64,000 nucleotides of DNA from Talaromyces rugulosus (Eukaryota; Ascomycota; Eurotiomycetes; Eurotiales; Trichocomaceae), in contig NC_049561.1 in assembly GCF_013368755.1 (NCBI RefSeq), positions 372,001 through 436,000 of the forward strand, read 5' to 3'. Shown piece after piece: positions 1 through 10,100 of this stretch. Position 1 is the stretch's first letter; each line of letters starts with the position of its first letter. Made by a program: the position numbers and the translations under genes. Under the pieces are notes generated by a model. It did no database searches. It had not been told where the DNA came from and saw only the letters and a program-made list of their open reading frames with translations.

Positions 1-561
1 TGTGGCTCCACATAACAGCAAGATCCCATAACTCATCCATTCTGATACCCTCTTCACATACCGAAAGATATCACGGTTGAAAAGGATTGCGCAAACTTTG
101 GAGCACGCAAGAATGGTCACGTAGAAGAGATCGGCAGCATATGCGGTCTACGGCCAGTATAAAATCATCAAGTTAGCTTACATCTCAACTTATACATAGT
201 AACTGGAAAAATGGGACAGGAAGGAATAACAACATACCTTGTTCATAACCTCTGTATCTGTCTGGGACCTGCGGTAGACCCCCCAGACCCGGATGTGACT
301 TTTTCCCCATCCATGCTTCACCTGAACGATAACAAGAGTAAACTGGCATATTGCCAATCCTGCGGCCACAAAAAATACTACGTCGTCGCATTTGACATAA
401 TTTCTCTGCCGTTGCCAGGAGTATGCAGAGTAAGCCCGGAAAACGAGTTCGATAACAATGATGATGATACAGAGCGAGACAATGATGTATAGAAGTGCGT
501 CGTTATCATTTGGAGGTATTTCCGAGCGAATGTGAGGTGTCGATATTTTTTCGTATACCAT
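1..561 (-). CDS. PTH11-like/rhodopsin-type fungal integral membrane protein, 5' part (runs off window)
   Basis: Partial gene on the minus strand. Exon 1 is 561-238 (ATG at 561-559); the intron is 237-148 (GTATGT donor, CTAAC branch, TAG acceptor); exon 2 is 147 to beyond base 1. The open frame extends upstream of 561 but offers only a GTG, so the ATG at 561 is preferred. Two hydrophobic helices are visible in exon 1 (from about ALLYIIVSLC and from about VVFFVAAGLAICQF), separated by a basic loop ending in a CDD motif. Next come VQVKHGWGK and, after the junction, AYAADLFYVTILACSK. This order (helix, loop with a conserved Asp, helix, short HG.GKH-like loop, helix starting with a Tyr/Phe-rich segment) is typical of the fungal seven-helix rhodopsin-domain/PTH11-like family at the plasma membrane. 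Ligand and role cannot be inferred; the C-terminal helices and tail are outside the window. Confidence 0.72.
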
Positions 562-1069
562 ATTGAATAGCAAGTTGGGCTCCCAGATGGGTGGTATAGC
601 GCGGGGATAGACCTGATGAAACCCGAAGTCCAGAGAGCATTCTTTCACCTATGAGAATTTCAGAAAACATGGGATAACAGTGAGATAATAATGTGAGCTT
701 GGTTATTGTTTTGTCAACTCGCGAACATTTGAAGAGTTAGCTACATATGCCTGGCTCCCTATTTCGAGCCACGAGGGAAGTTGACTACTGGCCTTATTTT
801 TAGATATTTTATAACTCGAAAACTTGATTCTTCTTCTTTCTCTTTGAAACCCACTTATTTATTTTGCTATTCAATTCTGAGCCATAGACCCACTCGCAGA
901 AATTGATAGGCTTCGTGTCTATGTAGGATCCAAAGAACATCCTTTGTCTTGAAATCGATGGCGCTTCTTTGAGTGTAACTGTTTAAAGACTTGGAAAAAC
1001 CTTTGAAAACTAGAGCGGGTGTTAAAAGCGAATTCTTTTTTTGTTTTTGGTTGTACTATATTAGCACTT
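562..1069. other. Intergenic, no gene seen
   Basis: AT-rich sequence upstream of the membrane-protein gene. No convincing reading frame, RNA gene or repeat was found. It probably holds the promoter and 5' leader of the leftward gene. Confidence 0.5.
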
Positions 1070-1720
1070 TTACGTTCTTTGTTTAGTATTGAAAGGCCAA
1101 ATGGTTGAATGGTCTACAAATGTGAATAAATCAACCCCCCTTCCCACCGATAGCAATGATCTAAACTTGGACGACAGCGACATGTGCCGAGTAAACGTAA
1201 CTTCCAATGTAGGTACCGGAGTGGCACAGGAAGCATCATCTAATTTAGAAGTATCCACGCCCTTGATGGGCTCATTCGAGGTAGGGTGGGTCTCGTCATA
1301 CCTTGGGCTGGGATTGAATGGCGGATTGACTGTGCGGAAGAGCGTTCGGATTTTTGACATGATATCGACCGTCGTATCAATATCAACACATGCCTGGAAA
1401 TCATCGCTTGTAGTTGCGCGTTTCACCAGGATCGGTGTTTGAGGTGGTGGATAAAACCCCCCTCTTTCGTATCCTTGTTCTATTCTAGTATGAACTCTAC
1501 CGAGTTCTTCTTCCCATTGTTGCGTCCTTTACTCTATGACAAGCCTTGTAGCTGCGAAAGGTCATCCTTCGGTTCACACTGCACAACTTCCGGATCATTA
1601 CGGGGAAAGTTCAAGTCGTTTATTTCGGAAGATAGAGTCGGGGCTATGTATCTAGGACTCAATGAAATGAGTAGAAATCCAATTGTTAACAATATTAAAC
1701 TCCCAGGTGCGGGTTACACT
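1070..1720 (-). pseudogene. Possible decayed coding region of unknown family
   Basis: Reading the minus strand by eye gives two protein-like frames that follow one another. The first, about 1720-1530, has a hydrophobic stretch (SLILLTIGFLLISL) followed by a polar segment containing DLNFPRNDPEVV, and then hits a TAG. A second frame starts about there, is open from about 1527 to 1070, carries a Pro-rich patch (FYPPPQTP) and ends at a stop at 1070. No in-frame ATG is found near the start, and no splice sites join the two frames well, so I read this as a frameshifted relic. I do not recognise the family. The membrane-like helix plus a polar tail could be the C-terminal end of a lost membrane protein. 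Alternatively it is chance open sequence. Confidence 0.25.
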
Positions 1721-2089
1721 GTATCCTGTATTTTTAAAGATGGGGATGAATGATATTTTTTTTAAGGATATAGTCGACTACAGAGAAGCGAATGTGTCTA
1801 ATCCTTGCTCAGCGCGTTATAAGCACCAACATGTATTGTTCTACTCTTATATAATTTTTTTAGTTAAAAAATTATTGATTTAATGAGATAAAACACGCTT
1901 GCATTGCAGTCTATTCTATAAGGAAATAAAAAATTAATCGTGGTCCGCACCTCCCGTACACATCAGACATGCTCATGTTGTGATTTAAGTGCCTCTGAAT
2001 CTGATGGGGGTTAATCATGACACGTAGTATCGTTGCTTTTAACTAAAGATAGTATTTTTGTGTTGATAATAGCCAGAGATTTTAAATCC
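1721..2089. other. Intergenic, AT-rich
   Basis: Low-complexity A/T runs, with no supported feature. It separates two probable gene relics. Confidence 0.45.
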
Positions 2090-2840
2090 TCACCCCCCAA
2101 ATTGGAAGTACATGCATTCTCGAGGAGTCCGGTCGGGGGGCCAATTAGCATCAAATAGGATCAGATTGTGGATTGGAAATTCTCCAGAAATCATTTGACT
2201 TCTGCCCCCGAAACTACCAACCGGTTGAATGGTCACCTGGAGTCGGAAGGGGGAAGCCAGAGATTTTCGCCTCAAATAGGATCGCCGTGGAGAACTCGTT
2301 TGCAACCCCTTGCTTAGTTCCCTTGTTCTCTTGAAGAAAGATGACCCCGTCCCCGCACACTGTATCAGTTACCGAATTTGTACAAGGTTCGATGCTACTC
2401 AAAGTTCCTGTAAAGTGTTCATTTCGAGTGATGACCCTGAAGAATTCGAAACAGAACAAGCTGACCTTTTTTTGGACCACGGTGCGGGCGGTGTTGGAAA
2501 TGTCGACGATGTGCTCGCCCTCCGGTGGGAAACCGTAAACTTCTGGACATTGCTCAAGAGAATCCGTCAGATCGGAAAAGCGGAAAGTAATCTTAGTATT
2601 TTCAATGCGATTTGGTTCATTTATGCCCTTGAAGTTGGAGTTTAGAACTAATAGGGTCGCAGGAGGCCCGTCGGGGGAGAACTGGCCGTGAGTGATGCCA
2701 TTCACTTTCAGACCACACTGCGCCCCGGTTTTGGTTTTGACTCGCTGGTGTGAAAAGAATTCTGGTCTATCAAAATACAACGGCACTTCCCCTCCCCATG
2801 CGGTGTTTGTAGAAGCTTTGGTATCCACTTTGTAGCACAC
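2090..2840 (-). pseudogene. Frameshifted relic of a fungal conserved hypothetical protein
   Basis: Minus-strand frame 2840 to about 2270 reads as a coherent protein with PLYFDRPEFFSHQR, then GITHGQFSPDGPPATLLVL, KITFRFSDL and PEVYGFPPEGEH. I associate this pattern with an expanded Aspergillus-type hypothetical family; no function is known to me. Near 2280 the frame drifts into nonsense, while the adjacent frame picks up the expected continuation (LRRKSLASPFRLQVTIQPV, later LILFDANWPPD) and stops at 2090. One extra T in the CTATTTGAGG context accounts for the shift. There is no in-frame ATG at the 5' end (only GTG), so the start is also lost or lies in an unseen exon. An unannotated intron is possible, but I see no GT-AG pair that repairs the frame. 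Not functional as read. Confidence 0.55.
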
Positions 2841-3479
2841 GGAACAAGATTTTTCACGAGCTTTAGCAATAACAGAGTGGGAAGCCGTTGAACACGAGCC
2901 CTTCCTCTAATGTGCCATGTCTTCATTTTAAAAGTTCCTCTTCGTCTTTCCCCTGACATCCCTGGGATTACTATCGTCTCTTTCATTCTTCCTTCCTTTC
3001 GACCGTCCAGGACCACCGAGGCTGGGATCGAATCTTCGATGCAAATGGAGTAGAACTGGTGGTAAATTCCATGGCGAGAACCCAGCTCTTTCTTAGGTTA
3101 CAATATTCAATTTATGGGGAAGTGATACTCGAAACTAAAGATTGTTATGTTTTTAAATCACGTGACATATACCACTAAGCTGGTAACAGTTAGCGTGATG
3201 TCATTATTGCCCAGTCGCGCGTTACCATCAACATGACCAAAGACACCTTGGAACTCGAGTACTGTTTCAGCCATCTCCTTTCTTTTATTCTGTTCTTTGA
3301 CTGCTCTCCTTTACCATTTCACTTGAGTATTTCACATCTCGCTTTTCTTAATTGGAAGTCGCCTCCTCATCGCCTCGCTCTAAACCGGTATCCCCTAAGG
3401 TCGCGCGCACCCTACATATCGTCAACCTCTCTTCGAATCGACCTAATCGAGGAGCCCATCCGGACCCTTCGAAAGCAAT
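2841..3479. other. Promoter and 5' leader region upstream of the Tho1-like gene
   Basis: No gene is supported here. The stretch includes a CACGTG E-box at 3159-3164 about 320 bp before the Tho1-like ATG, and a CT-rich leader just before the start. An ATG at 3233 opens a frame that overlaps the Tho1-like start out of frame and ends at 3595. It would act as an overlapping upstream ORF only if transcription begins that early. Confidence 0.45.
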
Positions 3480-4292
3480 ATGACTTCAGAATACGAAAAG
3501 AAAACTGTTGCCCAGCTGCAAGAGCTTCTCAAAGCGCGCACGTTGGCAACGAATGGGAAAAAGGCAGAGCTCATTGCACGCCTGCAAAACGCTGATAAAT
3601 CGGCAGCAGAAGCGCCTGCAAAAGAGGCGAAGGCCGATGCTGCAGAAGATGTGATTGACTGGGACGATGATGCGCCGGCTGGGGAAGCACCGCCGAAAGA
3701 AGTGACGGAGCCTACGACGGAAGCCAGCGCTGCTACTATTGCTGCTGGCGGCCAAGGGCCAGTTTCTAATCCAGTGGCCGTTCCAAATCAGGAACTAGCA
3801 GTGGACCCGGCGAAAACAAGTGAACTCCATGTGGAATCACAGGCTGGTACTTCCGAAGATCAGAAGGCGGAAGAGAAGCCTGCGGTCGACTACAGCATTG
3901 GCCTTCAGGCAACCGATCTGGACGTAGAGCTGGAGAAGCGCAAAGCTCGTGCGGCGAAATTTGGCATTGTTAGCGAAGCTGGCGACAACACGACAGAGTC
4001 GGACAAGACCCTTGAACGAGCGAAACGATTTGGAACGAGCGAATCGGCTCCTGCAATCAACGGATTGGATCAAGCGCTACCAGAGAAATCCCACAAGCGT
4101 GGACGAGGCGACGACCAGGGTGGGCGAGGAGGCAAGCGACGGAATTTCGGTGGACGCAACCGCCAACGTGGTCGCAACAATGGGCCTTCGGACAAACAAG
4201 CTGGTCGTGGCAACGCACCCAAACCCGTATATAGCGACAAGGACAAAGCAGCTTTGGAGGCTAGAAAGAAGCGATTCACCGCGGCAGCTTGA
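3480..4292 (+). CDS. tho1: SAP-domain mRNA-export protein, Tho1/SARNP (CIP29)-like
   Basis: Single-exon gene of 270 aa. Residues about 4-38 form a SAP motif (KKTVAQLQELLKARTL...GKKAELIARLQ), the nucleic-acid-binding helix-extended-helix fold. An acidic/Ala-rich linker follows. Around residues 135-185, VDYSIGLQATDLDVELEKRKARAAKFGI and a repeat-like TLERAKRFG match the Tho1/MOS11 C-terminal region, which in this family binds the DEAD-box helicase Sub2/UAP56. The tail is Arg/Gly-rich (GGRGGKRRNFGGRNR), suited to RNA binding and to arginine methylation. Known role of the family: nuclear mRNP assembly and export with TREX. Length and domain order fit filamentous-fungal Tho1. The ATG at 3480 gives a full SAP motif. 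Function here is by family assignment. Confidence 0.9.
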   Translation: MTSEYEKKTVAQLQELLKARTLATNGKKAELIARLQNADKSAAEAPAKEAKADAAEDVIDWDDDAPAGEAPPKEVTEPTTEASAATIAAGGQGPVSNPVAVPNQELAVDPAKTSELHVESQAGTSEDQKAEEKPAVDYSIGLQATDLDVELEKRKARAAKFGIVSEAGDNTTESDKTLERAKRFGTSESAPAINGLDQALPEKSHKRGRGDDQGGRGGKRRNFGGRNRQRGRNNGPSDKQAGRGNAPKPVYSDKDKAALEARKKRFTAAA

Positions 4293-7175
4293 AGTCTGAT
4301 TTACTCGGCTCTCTTTCTAACTTCATCGCATGTATTTTCAATCAAGGATATTTCTTTCTGGCGTTCCGGCGAAGGATTTTAGGTGTGGAACATGATCATT
4401 GTATGCTAAATCGCCGACTTAACTCGTAAAATTGAACCATGAGCATGTGGTAAATCTCTCTCTCTCTCTCGTTCTCTTTCGCCCTTACCGATTTTGGATA
4501 GCTTAGGGCTATGAAGAACTCACCATGTGAGGCCAAGCGTTCCAAGACTAGCTGGCTAAAAATACGAATGATCAACATTGCACCTCTAAGGCTCTGCAGC
4601 GGATGTACGTATCAGTTTTTATATTAATACGTATTAATATGCGTGTGATAGTGCAGCACGCTTGCAGGGTTGTGTTGAACATGAGTGCTGACCCGGCTGA
4701 AAAGTGCGCTGAATTCAAGACTATGACTGTCGGAATTGCAATCAAGTATTCTTAGTACAGTCATTACAGAGCTAAGCGGTTTGTTGCTCGAAAAGGACAC
4801 ATCGCTTTGACTGTTCGCCCGCGATGTGACTCGGTCGACAAGATCACGTACCATTTGGTGTGTATTTTGACAACCCAACATCACATAGGATTGGCTCTAT
4901 CGGGGTGATTTAAATCTCCCATCCATTATTGCATCCTCAAGAGATGGCGGCGCCAAAGGGTGATAGTGTGCGTAGAGCAGGACACCCCGCATATCGCACG
5001 CCGGGTGCTGGTCAATCACAGTCCGAACATGGAAACTGCATACGGCGCATTGATCCAACAGGGCGGTCTCCACCTGGAGGCTGGACGCGGATCATAGGTG
5101 TGACCGTTTGAAAACCTCCATCTCTCCCTCTTTTCCCCCCCCTTGCTTTCTTACTAAGAACTCGGAGAATTAAGTAGAGCACCAAAAGAGTATGGCGCTG
5201 AACTCATTTGCGGTACCTCAACGTTGAGTCAAGACTGTCGCTTGAGGGGTGGCCAACAATAACGCGAGGCTCAGCAGCCTCAGGCCCTCAGCTCATCCCT
5301 GGTAGCGCTAATGCACGTCAGCAATCGAATCAGATGGCTCAACATGGCCTGGGCGATCTCACTGGTTGGTGAAAACCGGCCGCGGCGGGCAGTGGCGGCC
5401 ACCCTGACGGGGCGAAAGTATTGATACCGGCTTCCAACTGCTTGGAAAACAGAGGCACTGTCAGAAAAAGGAAACGTCTCCGACCTCCGGTAGAAGCTAG
5501 GAGGGAAAAAAAGGTTCGGCTCGAAATTGAGCACCAGGCTGTCAGACAGTCGCAACCCGGCCGAATCGATTATTATTGTAGTGGAACCGTGGATTGTGAT
5601 GGAGACCTGAGCGGCAACTTATCGATACCCGGACCTGGACCAAGATTTGGCGCGTGCTAATCGACGACAACAATGATAACTCACGAGTCAGTTGGAACTT
5701 GACGCAGAAGTTGTGCCGGCGGTGAAGGCTTCAGACAATAATCCAAATCTCGTGACTCCGCATCGTACTCGGCAGGCGCGAAGGGGACGCCGAGGAAGGA
5801 GCTGGCTGCGGCGTCACCTGACTGCCGCAACAGGCGTTTTTGGCCATCTCCGAGTCTGCGCGCTGCGTCAACCGTCAATGCGACGACGCACGCACAGTGC
5901 ATACAAGCAACATTGTTATTATCCATCAATTGGACAGCCCATCGTCTTAGTCTCCAGCCCGCGCCCCGTGCAGACTGCTCTGACTCCTGAGTCGTGCGCT
6001 GCTGCTCAAAAGTCAAGTCTCAAACCCGACTGGGCTCTCTGTTCTTTGCACGCCACTATCGTAGCACTAACAATCCAGACTACTCCATACCAGCTATCAA
6101 CCAGGCTATCACATCTTGACCCGCTAGAAAATTTCTCCCAAAATACTGTGGAGTCGAGCTATCCGATCCCTCTGGGGCGACCTCATCCAACCATCTGCCG
6201 CCATCAACTGGTACAGCCCTGCTTACCCGCCCGTTGCTTGGGGCCCACGATGCCCGCACCGGCTTCGGATATGGTGACTCGTCCAAAGAGAATCCACGCT
6301 TGTTCGGCATCGCGCGAATGACAAGAGAATGGCCTGACAGGGATTTCGAATTGGCTCAATGGACAACCCTGTCGATCTCCAAAATGTTACCACTGGCGGG
6401 GTGGGTTATTATTGTGATTATTTCTTACCACCACCTGGGCAATAATATAACCCTGGAAGATTGCAACCCGGCAACTCAGTTAAAATCTCTTCTCTAAGGA
6501 TTGTCGACTTCGCTACCCTCAAAACCGGATCTCTACTGTTTCTGGAAACGACGCGAGCAAGAAATTTCTCTGAAATCCATGCCCAGCTGATTAACGAGTG
6601 ACGTGTTCGGCCCTTTACCGCTTTCTCTCGGCCGGCGTCGCCTTGCCTGCATACAGCACCAGCCACGATCTGCCAATGTGGAGAGCGACCTCGGCCCACC
6701 GTGTGGCGGAGTCAATGCATGCTACCTACGACACGTTCTTAGAGTAGCAATTTCGTCATTGTTCGAAAGCTATATACTGTGCGCTTTTAACGGTCGGCTG
6801 AGGCTTTTCTAAGGAAAATATTTTTTATCCCCTGCATCTTTTTTTTGCATTTTTGCTAGTGTTTTGCTTTGCATTGATTATTGCCTACTCATCTTTACGT
6901 TGCTTGCTTTTGCTTTTAACATATTTGTTTTTTAAAGCGTTTCATGATACCCTGATACGAAGAGTCCTCAATTTGTGGCGAATCAAGATTGGAACACAAC
7001 ATTATCGAAACATTTAATAACGACACGACCAAACGAAACACCTCGAAACCGTGCTTCCAGTACGCTAGCGCCACTGATCGATTGTCGTGATGGTATCGGT
7101 TACAAGCACAGCCTGAATAGAGTTGGATAAGTGGCTTTTTAGCCTGGTGCTGGAACTTGACTACGGAGCTACGTG
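4293..7175. other. Long intergenic region (2.9 kb)
   Basis: Holds the 3' flank of the Tho1-like gene and the promoter and leader of the next gene. Several open frames (for example 5692-6321) have no protein-like composition, and no RNA gene was found. A (TC)8 tract lies at 4455-4470. Bases 6800-6930 are T-rich, as in many fungal core promoters. Nothing else is supported. Confidence 0.5.
4455..4470. repeat. (TC)8 microsatellite
   Basis: Eight uninterrupted TC units in the 3' flank of the Tho1-like gene. Simple-sequence repeat; no function inferred. Confidence 0.8.
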
Positions 7176-10100
7176 ATGTCGTCGCACAGATTCGAGCGGA
7201 TTCGGCCGTCGAGGGTAGTTGGAGGAAAGCCTTTAATCCACGATGCCACTCCCTCATCGCTGCAGGCCTCCGCTATTTCTAAATCCGCAGTTGTCTCGTC
7301 CTTCAAATCGCATATTCCAACACCGGTTAATGGCTCGGTCGATCACAGGAGCGAGTCCCGCCAGGATGAGCACCCGGTACACCCCCTTGCAAAGACCTCG
7401 CGATCCTTTTCGAGTGATGATGCTCGACCAACTGGGATACCCCGAATCAATGGAAACCATTCCTCAGCGAGACGTCCTTCCGCGCCTTCAGTCTTCGCAA
7501 GCCGGCCAAGCAATTCTCCCGCATCTGCTACTCCCGCGATACCTGCTCCGAGCACAGCTAAGGTCGAAAATGTTGAAAATACCAGAGGACGCCCACGGAA
7601 CGTTCTTCGCAGGAAAGCTAATTTCAGAAAGCCAAAAGTCGATACGGATGTGGCTGTAGAACAGCAGTCCTCAACTTCCCCTGGGGCACACGACGATCAA
7701 AATGAACATGGGAGCATAGATCAAAGGAGTCAAGATACTTCGCGCTCAGAGAAGTCTTCTACATCGCTGGCACGGCTCCCCAAGATGAAGATTCCCAAAC
7801 CTGCCGAACAGCCGGCTCCCCAGCAGATACCCAAGGAACTTATCGGCTTACGAACTGTTGTCAACACTCAAAATCTCCCACCGCCGCCGACACCCATTTA
7901 TGCCCCAAGTGCAAGTCCCTCGACACGTTATTCCGGATCCCCAGGTATGTGGAGTAGTCGAGGCTCGACTCCTACATCGCTATCATCTTATTCCCCCGGA
8001 ATTACGCAGCCCGCAACAACCGGGTATAGATTCAAGCAAAGTCCTATTCAAACACGCCAGCCAACTCTTCAACGAACCACAACGACTCCAGTATCGCAGA
8101 CAGAAGGCGACGAACCGACATTTCTTGGTCCCATAGCTGGAGAATCTTATACCAGACAAATTAAAATAGATGCCTATGCAGGAGATCAACGCCAAACACT
8201 TCCCAGAAGTCCACCGCCTCGCAAGTCTTCAATGAAGTTCAAAGCTCCTCACACCTCGGTCGATGAGACCACTAGCCAACACGCTGATGTCCATATTCCT
8301 CAGTCAAGAGGCGAGAACGAAACATCTTCGATCAATATAGATACAGCTTCTGAGACGAGATCGGCAGCAAATAGCAGTCCTGTCAGACCCAGACGACCAA
8401 GTCGTCAGGGAACCGATCACTTAGAAAAGGCTACTTCTCCGATTATTCGCAGCAATATGACGGCCCTACGAACGACTGGACACACACGAAGGGAATCAGC
8501 TGATAAATTAACGTCACCAGAACGAGTTAGAGGTATTCCTATCCGATCAGCAGCTACCTCTGTCGAATCTTTTCAATCTGCGACATCTAGCAAAATTCCT
8601 TCTCGCGGCCAAAGCCCTTTACGGATACCAAAGCGACCGACACGCACTTTGGTAAAGTCCCCAAAACCACAGAATGAAATCGGTGACGCAAATACAACCC
8701 GAAAATTCGGTCTCTTCAGTAAAAAATCAAAGACCAACTTGTCTGTTTCGAAAGGCGACGCGGCTGACAAGTCTTCTCGTAAAGGCCCGGCGGCTGGAAC
8801 CGGTCATGAAGGTTATGGGAAATACGCGCATCGAGGGCGCAAGCCTAGTGTTGGCAACAATGGGGGCCCCAGAGCACGATCTTCCAGTACCACTGGAGGT
8901 AGGTCAGTTACCAGCAGCAAAAGTGGCAAACAGCAGCCTGATATCGACGACTTTCTACTTGACCGATTAGAGCCTGTCGTCATAAGCGGAGGTGGAGTAG
9001 ATCGAGACCAACTTTTCCGAACTCATAGTGGCCAGAGTATGAGCAGTCTAAGCGTGACATCTGCCCCGGATTCTTCGTCAATTCATGCAGGAGCGATAAT
9101 GAATGGATACTCTTCGGAATCTCTTGGCACGTCTGCAACGGATTATACGAAGCAATCATCTTCATTTGGTTCAGACTCTTATCTTCCTTCTCAGCTAGAG
9201 AATCTACACGGCATGAAGTCCTCTGTTCGGAATGATTCGTCTCCTTCTCTGCTATCAAATACAACGGGAAGGCGCCGAGGATCTAACGATACTCGCACCG
9301 TCCCAGAGGAAACCAAGATCTCTGCACTGCCTCAAATTTCGAAAGCTAGCCAGAAGCCAGATTCAACCAAGAAGTCGACCAATAAGGTCAGCCGAAAGTG
9401 GAATAATTTCTTCCATAGAAGTCAGAAAAGTGACCAAAAAGAGCATGCTGCTGTGAACAAAGTCACAACAGATGCTCATCTCCACGCCAAAATTGCTGTA
9501 CTACCTAACAGTCGGCCTGTTGCCCACTACGCACTTCTCGATACTGACTCGGAAACACTTGAAGATATACTGAATCACGTTGAAGATTCTCCGTTGAGTG
9601 ATGATGAGACGGTCTCACCTCGTGCCGATCCAAATTTGCAAGTTCGCCATGGCACATCCGTCTTACTTCCGTCACCCCCCGCACTATGGACAGAATTTGC
9701 CAACGTTAATAACACCAATACGAATACTAAATCACAGCAAACTCGGCCCGCATCACCCAAAGTTTTCTTTCACAAGGAAGAGCAAAATGAGCCAACAGAA
9801 GGTGGAAAGCGCAGTCGATTGACGTCAGTGGGAAGGATACCGCAAGTAGTGTCGCGTGAGGACCGTGGCCATAAACCATCCTCACAGTCTTATTCGCGGC
9901 CCTTCGGTCATGACGAGGGACCTTTATTTAGTATTGGGGGGCAATATTCAACTAGTCGACCGCAACTCGATCTTCGAACGGAATTTTCCAGGAATCAGTT
10001 CGCCAATACAGAATCAGGGACTCCGAAACCAGCAAGTGCTCCGGTCATCAGTGAAAGTACAAAATTTGCTTCAGGTGCATACGCCGACAATGAATTCTTG

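Noticed and set aside
1089..1442. 117-codon plus-strand frame
   Set aside because: No recognisable motif; the minus strand of the same bases reads more like protein and continues upstream.
3020..3060. TCGAATC-containing segment resembling a tRNA B box
   Set aside because: No matching A box, acceptor stem or anticodon arm could be folded around it.
5692..6321. 209-codon plus-strand frame in the 4.3-7.2 kb gap
   Set aside because: It starts from a non-ATG codon, has Arg/Pro/Ser-biased random-looking composition, no domain and no supporting splice structure.
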